Positions 1 through 8,273 of a DNA stretch of 64,000 bases are shown here, in pieces. The stretch's first letter is position 1. Each line of letters begins with the position of its first letter. Origin of the DNA: Pullilachnospira sp963929535 (GTDB taxonomy: Bacteria; Bacillota; Clostridia; Lachnospirales; Lachnospiraceae); contig CAWVIZ010000011.1 of assembly GCA_963929535.1 (NCBI GenBank), forward strand, positions 248,001 through 312,000. Direction: 5' to 3'. A model generated the notes under the pieces. That model was not told where the DNA came from. It was given only the letters and a program-made list of their open reading frames with translations, and searched no databases. A program made the position numbers and the translations under genes.

Positions 1-416
1 CCGGTGATTACATATGTGTGTCTAATGTGCATACCACAGTGACGGCGTATGAAGATGAGGAGTACCGAAAGGTACAAAACGGTGGAATATTGGCAATACC
101 GGATGGCGGTCCTCTTTCCTCAGTCGGCCAGAAGCGTGGGTTCAAGAACATGAAACGAACTACTGGGCCGAGCCTGATGGGAGAGATTTTCAAAATCTCT
201 GCTGCTAAAGGATATCGGCATTATTTTTATGGTTCAATAGATGAGACTTTGGAAAAGTTATATTCGGTACTAGAAGAAACGTATCCCGGTATTCAGATAG
301 CGGGAATGTACAGTCCTCCATTCCGTCCTATGACAGAAGATGAAGATAAGGCGATTGTTGAACGGATAAATGAGACAACTTCAACTTTTGTGAGATACTT
401 CAGATACTTGGAGTAA
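1..416 (+). pseudogene. WecG/TagA/CpsF-family glycosyltransferase, fragment
   Basis: This family transfers N-acetylmannosamine or a related sugar onto a lipid-linked precursor of wall teichoic acid or exopolysaccharide. The frame is open to the left edge of the window, reading GDYICVSNVHTTVTAYEDEE, so the true start lies outside. Family landmarks seen are AIPDGGPL, the GPSLM segment and YPGIQIAGMYSPPF. The protein stops after about 138 visible residues. The usual C-terminal part (the PKQE/WM region) is missing and the last dozen residues do not fit the family, so the gene was cut by whatever brought in the downstream IS66. It probably belonged to the polysaccharide locus that resumes near 20,659. 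Family assignment is firm; the exact breakpoint, between about 370 and 420, is not. Confidence 0.8.
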
Positions 417-530
417 TTCACTTCCTATCCGGTTCTCGGGATTGCAAAAGCTACGCTTCAATCTCATATCTTTGGTCGCTGCTGCTGTACCTGGTTACTC
501 CAAAATCTCACATTGGAGGAGATGAATCAA

Positions 531-887
531 ATGAGTACAACTTCAAATGATGAACATTGGTTAAATCTGATCACCCAGTGCAGATCCAGCGGGCTTACCG
601 ACCGCCAATGGTGCATAGAAAACGGGATCCCTGTCAGCACATTTTACTATCACGTCCGGGCTTTACGCAAAAAAGCCTGTAAGGTTCCGGAAGCAGTGGA
701 TGCTGCCGCACAGAAACAGGAAGTTGTCCAGATCTCACTCTGGGAAAAGGAACAGCATTCAGATACCGTAGCTTTCCATACGCCCTCGATCTGTCTGGAA
801 ATGCAGGGCATCCGTATCGAGATCCATGAACAGGCCGGGGCGGATGTGATCCGGAATACTCTTCTTGCCCTGCGGCAGCTTTGTTAG
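531..887 (+). CDS. tnpA: IS66 accessory protein TnpA
   Basis: This is a small IS66 helper protein needed with TnpB and TnpC for transposition, probably DNA-binding. The N-terminal half carries a helix-turn-helix-like stretch typical of the family (WLNLITQCRSSGLTDRQWC, then IPVSTFYYHVRALRKK). The ATG at 531 is chosen because GGAGGAG at 515-521 lies about nine bases upstream; the ATG at 522 would be too close and the TTG at 513 has no site. It is 118 residues, normal for the family, and intact. Its stop overlaps the start of tnpB, as is usual for IS66. Confidence 0.85.
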   Translation: MSTTSNDEHWLNLITQCRSSGLTDRQWCIENGIPVSTFYYHVRALRKKACKVPEAVDAAAQKQEVVQISLWEKEQHSDTVAFHTPSICLEMQGIRIEIHEQAGADVIRNTLLALRQLC

Positions 888-1082
888 GTGAATTGTCCGG
901 TGTGGCCAAATTTTTCCTTGTGACAGGCTATACCGATATGCGAAAAAGTATCGATGGCCTGATGGCAATCGTTCGGGATACCTATGAATTAGATCCCTAC
1001 AGCAATTCCCTGTTTTTTTTCTGCGGCAGACGCTGTGACCGGATCAAAGCGCTTGTATAATTCCGATGTCGGAATTAATGCA

Positions 1083-1115
1083 GTTATTCCGATTTTTCAA
1101 TTATTCCGACAGAAT
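1083..1115 (+). repeat. Left inverted repeat of RIT-like element
   Basis: This 33-bp sequence beginning GTTATTCCGA and ending CGACAGAAT matches the reverse complement of 4490-4522 with one mismatch (TTCC here, TTTC there). It is likely a recombinase binding and strand-exchange region. Confidence 0.75.
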
Positions 1116-1205
1116 CGCATGATGATATATTTTTGTTAAAAACAGTTGAAAAATATCGGAATAAGTATTCTCCTATTCTATATCAAATATAGGGAGGAAA
1201 ATACT

Positions 1206-2447
1206 ATGCAAACAGCAAACATCATCCCGGAATGGGACACACTAGCGGAAGCATTGAAAGTTGGATTAGGCTACTCTGACGCTACATTAAAAAGAACGAG
1301 ACATACTTACAATGTATTCATAAGAGATTATTGTGATACAAAGGGAGGTGATGCCGGAAACGTTATAAAACAGGGAATTGTGCGAACCGGAGATGCCTAT
1401 GAGTCAGAAATGATTTCAAAAGATAAGCTTCTCCGAATCAGAAGGCTTGCATTCAGAATGCTGCAGTTAATAGAAACGGGACATATCACCTGGAAATGCG
1501 CACCATTATACGGGAAAAAGTATGGCAATGATGCGAATGAAACTCTGCTCAGAGCATTTGTCGCGAGCGAGCAAAGAGAAAGTAGACATGCCGAATCTAT
1601 AATAAAGCGGGATGAAAACATAATCAGGCAGTATATTTTATATGCAGAAAAAAATGGAATCCGCATTCTTGAAGCTGATGCACAAAATATGCTGGATTTT
1701 TTATCTCATATGAAAAAACTGCGGCCAGCGGGACTTCATAGTACTGCATCTGCATTGAAACACTTTTATGCTTACCTGATTGAGAATGAGAATGCACAGC
1801 CTAACATTCTTGCCGCAATAAAAGCATGGGATACACCGCATAAACGAATTTATGGGATTCTCACAGACGTCGAAAGGGAAAAATTGTTAGATGCTGCGGA
1901 TGGAGATTCTGATATCGGGAAGCGTGATAAAGCTATCTTGCTGCTTGCCATGGATTGCGGTTTAAGAAGTTCTGATCTGTGTAACTTGAAGCTTAGGGAT
2001 ATTGATTGGTATTCAGCTTCGATAAGCATTATCCAGAAAAAAACAGGGAAACAGGTCTCAATCCCGTTTTCAGAGAGAACGGGGGACGCTCTGGCCGATT
2101 ACATCCTTAATGCCAGAGGGACTTCATCCCTTCCCTACGTGTTTTTGAAAAAATCATACTGTGATTCTTCGCTGACTTCTTCATTACTATGCCAACGTTT
2201 AAAAAAACTCATGCAGAGAGCTGGCATAACTCGCCCGGCAGCGGAAAAAATCAACATGCATACATTTCGAAGAAGCCTGGGAACTTTACTGATCGATTCC
2301 GGGGAAAGCCTTGAGATGGTAGCACAGATTCTTGGGCATAAGGATATAGAAGCAACGAAAAGATACATTTCTGTTTCCGAACAGATGCTTCGCAGTTGTC
2401 CTATGCCTATGCCAGAAATAAATGAAAGGGCGGAGAGCAATGAGTAA
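1206..2447 (+). CDS. Tyrosine recombinase, first of a trio (RitA-like)
   Basis: This site-specific recombinase (413 residues) cuts and rejoins DNA through a tyrosine phosphodiester link. The catalytic set is complete: Arg in CGLRSSDL, Lys in KKTGKQ, HTFRRS (HxxR), LGHK, and Tyr in ATKRYISV. The region before about residue 210 is the core-binding, SAM-like part. The ATG at 1206 is used because AGGGAGG at 1191-1197 precedes it; an in-frame TTG at 1146 has no site and lies close to the terminal repeat. The gene overlaps the next one by eight bases (ATGAGTAA), indicating translational coupling. It is confined to the element and probably mobilises it together with its two partners. Confidence 0.85.
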   Translation: MQTANIIPEWDTLAEALKVGLGYSDATLKRTRHTYNVFIRDYCDTKGGDAGNVIKQGIVRTGDAYESEMISKDKLLRIRRLAFRMLQLIETGHITWKCAPLYGKKYGNDANETLLRAFVASEQRESRHAESIIKRDENIIRQYILYAEKNGIRILEADAQNMLDFLSHMKKLRPAGLHSTASALKHFYAYLIENENAQPNILAAIKAWDTPHKRIYGILTDVEREKLLDAADGDSDIGKRDKAILLLAMDCGLRSSDLCNLKLRDIDWYSASISIIQKKTGKQVSIPFSERTGDALADYILNARGTSSLPYVFLKKSYCDSSLTSSLLCQRLKKLMQRAGITRPAAEKINMHTFRRSLGTLLIDSGESLEMVAQILGHKDIEATKRYISVSEQMLRSCPMPMPEINERAESNE

Positions 2448-4434
2448 AATGAAATTTGAAAGCGCTCTCCGGTATAAGGAAGAAGCTTTTATAAAGTTTA
2501 AAAAAGATTTTGGCCATGCATATGGTTCTCAGACATATCACTTGTTGGAGTTTGACCGTTTTTGCCTCGCAGAGTATCCACATAAAGATACGCTAACGGA
2601 AGAAATGGTTATGAGATGGTCGGTTATTAAAGAAACCGAGACTTCCAATGGATATCTTTCAAGAATAACAACTTTGCGGCAGTTTGGTAAATATCTTGTC
2701 ATGATGGGGGAGGAAGCATTTATTCTGCCTGACGGATTGAAAGGTGGAACCATGCCATTGATGCCATATGTTTTTTCTCAGGAATCCTTGAAATCGTTCT
2801 TCCAATACACGGATACGATGGAACGTTATTATCAGTCAGCAGTCCGTCATCTGGTGGCACCTGTTATGTTTCGGTACATGTACTGTTGTGGGCTGCGTCC
2901 GGTTGAAGCCAGAAACATGAACCGCAAGGACGTAAACGTTCAAACAGGAAGGGTCTTTATCAGAGAATCAAAATATAATAAAGAAAGAGTTGTTTATGCG
3001 CCGAATGAACTGCTGTCACTTACAAAACTCTATCTTAATCAGATAAGCGCCGTTTTCCCAGAAAGCATAGCCATGTTTGTTGACAGAAAAGGCCAATACT
3101 TTTCAAAATCAACACAGCAGTATCTTTTTGAACACTGCCGGGATGGAGCAGGGATAAAAACATCTGGCACAAGAAGACCGAACATGTATAGCTTTCGTCA
3201 TTCTTTCGCAACGCACCGGATCTATCAATGGCATAAAGAAGGAAAAGATATCAGTACCCTTCTGCCTAGCTTAAGTGCTTACATGGGGCATTCAAAGTAT
3301 CAGCATACGCTGTATTACCTGCATTTTTTACCGGAACAGTTCTCTGAAATGTCAGGATTCGATTTTGAAACGGTTCTCAGAAATCATACCGGAGGTGTAC
3401 GAAGAATGACGAATGACAGTAAAACAATGTTTGAAAAGATACGGGCATTTCTGACTGTATATATGCCAAAGCAGCGTGGATTAAGTAATTGTACGATAGA
3501 TTCATACAGGCAAGTCATCAATCAGTTCCTAGGGTTTATAATGGAAAAAAAGGGGATCCCTTACGATGAGATATCCTTCAATGAATGGAATGCCCAAACG
3601 ATCAGCGACTACCTTGTGTACTTAAAGAATGAAAGGAATGTATCGGCATCTACCAGAAACCAAAGATTGTTTGCGATACGGTCATTCCTAAAGTATGCCA
3701 GGATATCTAATCCGGAGGTAACGGTATTATCCCTTGAAGCGTCAGGGATTGCAGTAGCAAAGGAGAGCAAAGAACCGGTTGTATTTTTAAGCGAAAATGC
3801 AATGGCAGCTCTTTTACGCCAGCCAGATGACACAACTAAGATCGGCTTGCGGGATATGTGTTTCATGATTACTATGTATGATACTGCAGCAAGAGATTGT
3901 GAAATGTTAAATCTGCGCCTGAATTCTCTGGACCTCAAAGATGGCAGTCCAAAGATAAGGCTGGAAGGCAAGGGAAATAAGGTAAGGTATGTCCCATTAA
4001 TGAAGAAAACCGTCAACCATTTAAAAAGATATATCAAAGTCTACCATTCAGAAGATGCCAGAGAAGAGGACTGGCTGTTTTATACAGTTTCACACGGAAC
4101 GCACAATAAGATGTCCGATGATAATGTTGCACGGTTTCTGAAGAAATACACCATTATGGCAAGAGAAGTATGTGACGAAATGCCTGCCAAGGTTACGCCA
4201 CATCAATTCCGTCATACCCGTGCAATGCATCTGTATAGGCATGGTATGCCCCTTCAGCTTTTAGCAGAGTACATGGGGCATGCATCAGTTGTATCAACGC
4301 AGATCTACGCTTATGCGGACACCGAAATGAAACGCAGGGCAATTGAAAAATGTCAAGGCGGTGCTGCAATATCTGCTCCTCCGGAATGGCAGAATAATGT
4401 AGGAGTGATCAAAAAACTGTATGGTTTAGCATAA
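2440..4434 (+). CDS. Double tyrosine recombinase (RitB-RitC-like fusion)
   Basis: One 664-residue frame contains two complete phage-integrase units. Unit one, about residues 1-315, has CGLRPVEARN, SKYNKER, YSFRHSF (Tyr replaces the usual first His of HxxR), MGHSKYQHT and YYLH. Unit two, from about residue 323, has TAARDCEM, GKGNKVR, HQFRHTR, MGHASVVST and IYAYAD. RIT elements normally encode these as separate overlapping genes. A good ribosome site, GGAGGT at 3391-3396, lies nine bases before an in-frame ATG at 3406 at the unit boundary, so the second unit could also be made alone. The start at 2440 follows GGCGGAG and overlaps the upstream stop. Both products probably act on the 33-bp terminal repeats. 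Confidence 0.8.
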   Translation: MSKMKFESALRYKEEAFIKFKKDFGHAYGSQTYHLLEFDRFCLAEYPHKDTLTEEMVMRWSVIKETETSNGYLSRITTLRQFGKYLVMMGEEAFILPDGLKGGTMPLMPYVFSQESLKSFFQYTDTMERYYQSAVRHLVAPVMFRYMYCCGLRPVEARNMNRKDVNVQTGRVFIRESKYNKERVVYAPNELLSLTKLYLNQISAVFPESIAMFVDRKGQYFSKSTQQYLFEHCRDGAGIKTSGTRRPNMYSFRHSFATHRIYQWHKEGKDISTLLPSLSAYMGHSKYQHTLYYLHFLPEQFSEMSGFDFETVLRNHTGGVRRMTNDSKTMFEKIRAFLTVYMPKQRGLSNCTIDSYRQVINQFLGFIMEKKGIPYDEISFNEWNAQTISDYLVYLKNERNVSASTRNQRLFAIRSFLKYARISNPEVTVLSLEASGIAVAKESKEPVVFLSENAMAALLRQPDDTTKIGLRDMCFMITMYDTAARDCEMLNLRLNSLDLKDGSPKIRLEGKGNKVRYVPLMKKTVNHLKRYIKVYHSEDAREEDWLFYTVSHGTHNKMSDDNVARFLKKYTIMAREVCDEMPAKVTPHQFRHTRAMHLYRHGMPLQLLAEYMGHASVVSTQIYAYADTEMKRRAIEKCQGGAAISAPPEWQNNVGVIKKLYGLA

Positions 4435-4489
4435 ATTACTTATTCCGATAGAATTAGGCTCATGATCCTATTCTATAATGGATGGCCCA

Positions 4490-4522
4490 ATTCTGTCGAA
4501 ATAATTGAAAAATCGGAATAAC
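4490..4522 (-). repeat. Right inverted repeat of RIT-like element
   Basis: This is the reverse-complement partner of 1083-1115, 32 of 33 positions identical. It lies 55 bases after the last recombinase stop codon and directly against the resumed tnpB frame. Confidence 0.75.
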
Positions 4523-4704
4523 TTCATTTTGAAAAAGATGGATTCTGTCTCTATTATAAACGCTTAGATAATGGGCGGTTCCAGTGGCCCCGGGATTCTT
4601 CCGAAGTAAGGAATCTTACCCGGCAGGAATACCGCTGGCTTTTAGAAGGGCTTTCCATTGATCAGCCCAAAGCAATCCGGCCTGCCGGGAGAAAGGATTT
4701 CTGA

Positions 4705-5004
4705 CCTTTGTGCAAAAGGGAGAAATTTTTTCTTCCCCTTATGGGTCAGAAAAAACGCTGCGGATGAGTTATCCACATAACGATGGAACCGCCGGGAGAT
4801 CGGGAGGATAACGGTTTCCATTTTTCCAGGGGTGCCGTTTGCGTGTGGAAAACCCAACGTTTTTCATAGGGAATATCCCGCCGAAGCTATGTGTTTTCCA
4901 CATTTTCCTTTCGTCAAAATGACGGCGGCAGTACGGCGGAGAATTCGCTTTTCTGCCGGATTTCCGGTATAATAGGAACCAGCAAAAAGAAAGGTGGTCC
5001 CTTA
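4705..5004. other. IS66 tnpB-tnpC spacer, no gene seen
   Basis: I see no coding frame supported by a ribosome site in these 300 bases. They contain several short runs complementary to one another (GGTTATCC/GGATAAC-like pieces) and a TATAAT-like hexamer near 4968, shortly before the AAGGTGG site of tnpC, so a tnpC promoter is possible. Confidence 0.4.
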
Positions 5005-5321
5005 ATGCCGCAGTCAGAAATGGAAGCGCTCATACAGCTTCAAAAAGAGACAATTGAATCCCTTCGTCAGCTGGTGGACAGCCAGCGCCGTACAATCGAG
5101 CAGATGGCCAGAAGCCATGAGGAGCAGACAGCACAGCTGAACCAGACGATCGCAAATCTCAATGAAACGGTCGAATATCTGAAGAAAAAGCTGTTCGCAT
5201 CTTCCAGTGAAAAAACAAAAAAGGATACCTTATAATGGTCTCATAAATTAAGACACTTTTTCGGACAATTTTTAATGAATCTGATATACTAAAATCAATA
5301 CGAAAGAGAGGATTCATTACT

Positions 5322-5669
5322 ATGTCCAGACAAAGAAGAAGTTTTAGCGCCAAATTTAAATCAGACCTTGTGATTGAACTGTTAAAGGGTGAGAAAGATC
5401 TCAATACCCTTGCCGCGGAAAATAACATCCAGCCAAACCTGTTGCGGAACTGGAAAAAAGAGTTCCTTAACAATGCTTCCCTTGTGTTCGATGACAAGCG
5501 TGAGGAAAACCTCAAAGAAAAACTTGCCGAAGAACGGAAAGAGAAAGCGGCGTATGCTAAGAAAGTCGGTCAGTTAACCATGCAGGTGGACTGGCTCAAA
5601 AAAAAATCTGAAGAAATTTGCGGACCTGACTACGAGAGTAAATTTAGTCCAAAACCTTTTGACGACTAA
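5322..5669 (+). CDS. IS3 OrfA, copy A
   Basis: OrfA (115 residues) is the DNA-binding helix-turn-helix protein of IS3 elements (RRSFSAKFKSDLVIELLKG, then LAAENNIQPNLLRNWKKEF) followed by a leucine-rich coiled region that pairs with OrfB. The ATG follows GAAAGAGAGG. It ends overlapping orfB by eleven bases. A run of nine A at 5598-5606 lies where IS3 elements normally change frame to make the OrfAB transposase. Here orfB is in the +1 (equivalently -2) frame, so a simple -1 slip does not join them. Confidence 0.9.
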   Translation: MSRQRRSFSAKFKSDLVIELLKGEKDLNTLAAENNIQPNLLRNWKKEFLNNASLVFDDKREENLKEKLAEERKEKAAYAKKVGQLTMQVDWLKKKSEEICGPDYESKFSPKPFDD

Positions 5670-6477
5670 AGAACTCCCCGCTTCTGTTGGTGCCCGGCTT
5701 CTTGGTATTAATCGTACCAGCATTTATTATAGAGGCACGCCTGTTTCTGAAGAAGAATTGGCCTGCAAGGAGATCATTGACCATCTGCATACAGATAATC
5801 CTACCTGGGGTGCCAGACAAATGTCTGCGCAGCTGAAAGCCCGTGGATATCGGGTTGGTCGACGCAAAGCAAGGCGTTATATGAATGAGATGGACATTTA
5901 TCCCATTTATCCCAAAATGAATCTTTCGAAACGGATGCAGCAGGCCAAGGTATGTCCCTATCTCCTGCGTAATGCGGTAATAGACAGGCCAAACCAGGCA
6001 TGGTCTATTGATATTACCTATGTTCCCATCCGGCGAGGGTTCCTGTATCTGACAGCCGTAATCGACTGGTACAGCCGCTGTATTGTCGGCTGGGAAGTAG
6101 ATGATACTCTCGATACAAGGATGGTGATCAACGCCCTGAAAAAGGCTTTCAAAGTAGCAAAACCGCAGATCCTGAATTCTGATCAGGGATGTCAATTCAC
6201 AAGTCAGCAGTACATTGACTTCGTAAAGGAAAACGGCATCCGTCAGAGCATGGACGGGAAAAGCAGGTGGGCAGATAACATCATGATCGAGCGCTGGTTC
6301 CGCAGCTTTAAGTATGAAGAAGCTTATCTGACGCAATATAACAACATCCGTGAAGCAAGGAGTGCCATTGGGAAGTATATCCATACTTACAACTTTGAGC
6401 GCCGTCATTCCGCACTCGACTACCAGACACCGGCTGAATGCTACTATCCGGCAATGTTGTTGCCATATGTAGCTTAG
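5659..6477 (+). CDS. IS3 OrfB transposase, copy A
   Basis: OrfB carries the DDE integrase core that cuts and joins DNA: first Asp in WSIDITYV, second in LNSDQGCQFTS, Glu in MIERWFRSFK. The N-terminal part is the HTH_21-like segment (GINRTSIYYRG, TWGARQMSAQLKARGYRVGR). Its frame is open back to 5578 and so spans the nine-A run in orfA, consistent with production as an OrfAB fusion by slippage; TTG 5659 is only a nominal start. At 272 residues it is full length. Confidence 0.9.
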   Translation: MTTKELPASVGARLLGINRTSIYYRGTPVSEEELACKEIIDHLHTDNPTWGARQMSAQLKARGYRVGRRKARRYMNEMDIYPIYPKMNLSKRMQQAKVCPYLLRNAVIDRPNQAWSIDITYVPIRRGFLYLTAVIDWYSRCIVGWEVDDTLDTRMVINALKKAFKVAKPQILNSDQGCQFTSQQYIDFVKENGIRQSMDGKSRWADNIMIERWFRSFKYEEAYLTQYNNIREARSAIGKYIHTYNFERRHSALDYQTPAECYYPAMLLPYVA

Positions 6478-8273
6478 CATATATGGGAATGGGAGTATTC
6501 CACCGTCCTATACCTCATCCCTGTAACTTATCCACCGTATCAGTTCATTATAAAAATCTTAGATTTTTGTCTTGACAACTGAGCCACTATACCTTTCCCG
6601 GACAGATGGATCTGTTCAATGAGGCAGAAGCCGCTGCGGATCCTTCTGTCCCGGAACCGACTCTGGAAGAGGCTGTTGGTGGTTATAATCGTAAGGCAAA
6701 GAAACCAAAGGCCACCAGGGAAGAGATCCTTGCAGGGCTTCCTGTGGTGGAAGTTCCCTGCACCGTGCCGGATGAGGACAGGAGCTGCCCCTACTGCAAT
6801 ACTCCGATGGAAGTCATCGGGAAAAAGGTTGTCCGTGAAGAACTGCGGATCATCCCTGCAAAAGTGGAACGGGTCCAGTATGTCCAGGAAGTTCTTGGCT
6901 GTCCGGAATGTAAAAAAGACAGCGCTTCCGTTATCGTTGGGGCTGAAACACCAAGCCCCCTGATCAAGCACAGCCTGGCATCTCCGTCCACGGTTGCTTA
7001 CGTGATGTACCAGAAATATGTGAACAGCGTCCCGCTTTACCGCCAGGAGGCGGACTGGAAACAGCTTGGAGTGGAGCTTTCCAGGGCGACACTGGCGAAC
7101 TGGGTCATCAAATGCGGCATAGATTATATGGAGCCGGTGTATGAACAGCTTCACCGGCATCTGCTGAAGAGGGACATCATCCATGCAGATGAAACACCCT
7201 GCCAGGTACTGAAGGAGGAAGGGAAAACGGCACAGTCCAAGTCCTATATGTGGCTGTATGGCTCCGGAAATGACGGGCTGCCGCCGATCCGTCTGTATGA
7301 TTACCAGCCCAGCCGGGGCGGATATCATGCGGAAGAATTCCTGAAAGGATTCTCCGGGTACCTTACCTGTGATGGCTTCAACGGCTACAATAAGCTGAAG
7401 GATGTCATCCGCTGCGGCTGCCTTGCCCATATGAGACGGTACTGGCATGATGCACTTCCCGGGAAATCGAAGAAATCCCCGGATAAAACTCCGGCAGAGA
7501 TTGGTTTCGATTACTGCAGCCAGTTATTCGAACGGGAAAAGGAGTATGCGGATCTGGATGCCGATACACGGAAAGCCAGGCGTCTTGAGACGGAGCCTGC
7601 CATATGGGAGGCTTACTGGTCATGGCTTGAAACAGTGAACCCAGCTGGCGGAAGCCGTCTGGCCAAAGCGGTGACCTATGCGAAAAACCAGAAGCCATAT
7701 ATGGAGAACTATAGTGGCTCAGTTGTCAAGACAAAAATCTAAGATTTTTATAATGAACTGATACGGTGGATAAGTTACAGGGATGAGGTATAGGACGGTG
7801 GAATACTCCCATTCCCATATATGCTAAGCTACATATGGCAACAACATTGCCGGATAGTAGCATTCAGCCGGTGTCTGGTAGTCGAGTGCGGAATGACGGC
7901 GCTCAAAGTTGTAAGTATGGATATACTTCCCAATGGCACTCCTTGCTTCACGGATGTTGTTATATTGCGTCAGATAAGCTTCTTCATACTTAAAGCTGCG
8001 GAACCAGCGCTCGATCATGATGTTATCTGCCCACCTGCTTTTCCCGTCCATGCTCTGACGGATGCCGTTTTCCTTTACGAAGTCAATGTACTGCTGACTT
8101 GTGAATTGACATCTGCAGATTGTCGGGCTAAACGGACACCTGTGCCATATTCGGCGGACAGTCTGAGACATAATTAGCGGACAAGTAGGGACACATTAAC
8201 CGGACAATAGATCTTCAGATATAATAAGTGCATCTCCTTAAAATGGAGAAATATTATATCTGGAGGTCCTACT

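Larger units (their letters stand above)
1055..4521 (+). mobile_element. Recombinase-in-trio (RIT)-like element inserted in IS66 tnpB
   Basis: About 3.5 kb between the two halves of tnpB contains only tyrosine recombinase genes: one separate and two fused, in tandem and overlapping. This matches RIT elements, which are three consecutive tyrosine recombinases. Near-perfect 33-bp inverted repeats lie at 1083-1115 and 4490-4522, and a further related motif (TTATTCCGA followed by AGAAT) recurs inside the right end at 4440-4455. CTT stands on both sides (1052-1054 and 4522-4524) and could be a short target duplication. About 28 bp on the left (1055-1082, with an ATTCCGA/TCGGAAT dyad) lies outside the inverted repeat, so the exact left end is uncertain. 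Confidence 0.7.
881..4704 (+). pseudogene. tnpB: IS66 TnpB, split by a recombinase-trio element
   Basis: TnpB is the second IS66 accessory protein. The left part (881-1054) starts at TTG, overlaps the tnpA stop, and reads LGELSGVAKFFLVTGYTDMR through CGRRCDRIKAL. The right part (4525-4704) reads HFEKDGFCLYYKRLDNGRFQ through the end. Joining the codon ending at 1054 to 4525 gives RIKAL-HFEKDGF in one frame, matching the family consensus across the break. The gene is therefore interrupted only by the insertion and carries no other visible damage. TTG as start is inferred from alignment of the N-terminus with other TnpB proteins. Confidence 0.8.
5231..6591 (+). mobile_element. IS3-family element, copy A (IS150-like layout)
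   Basis: This is a 1361-bp element with two overlapping frames, orfA and orfB. Outer ends read TATAATGGTCTCA and, on the other strand, TATAGTGGCTCA, giving imperfect inverted repeats. The 3-bp target duplication CCT stands at 5228-5230 and 6592-6594. It is inserted in IS66 tnpC. The sequence is almost identical to copies B, C and D; one difference I noticed is GTAATAGACAGG in orfB where the others have GTGATAGACAGG. Confidence 0.92.

Noticed and set aside
1055..4521. A Tn554-type transposon
   Set aside because: Tn554 has two recombinases plus a small helper and no terminal inverted repeats. Here there are three recombinase units and 33-bp inverted repeats, which fits RIT elements better.
5644..6480. 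A 278-residue minus-strand frame repeated in every IS3 copy
   Set aside because: It recurs only because the IS3 element recurs. It is antisense to orfB and has no family match.
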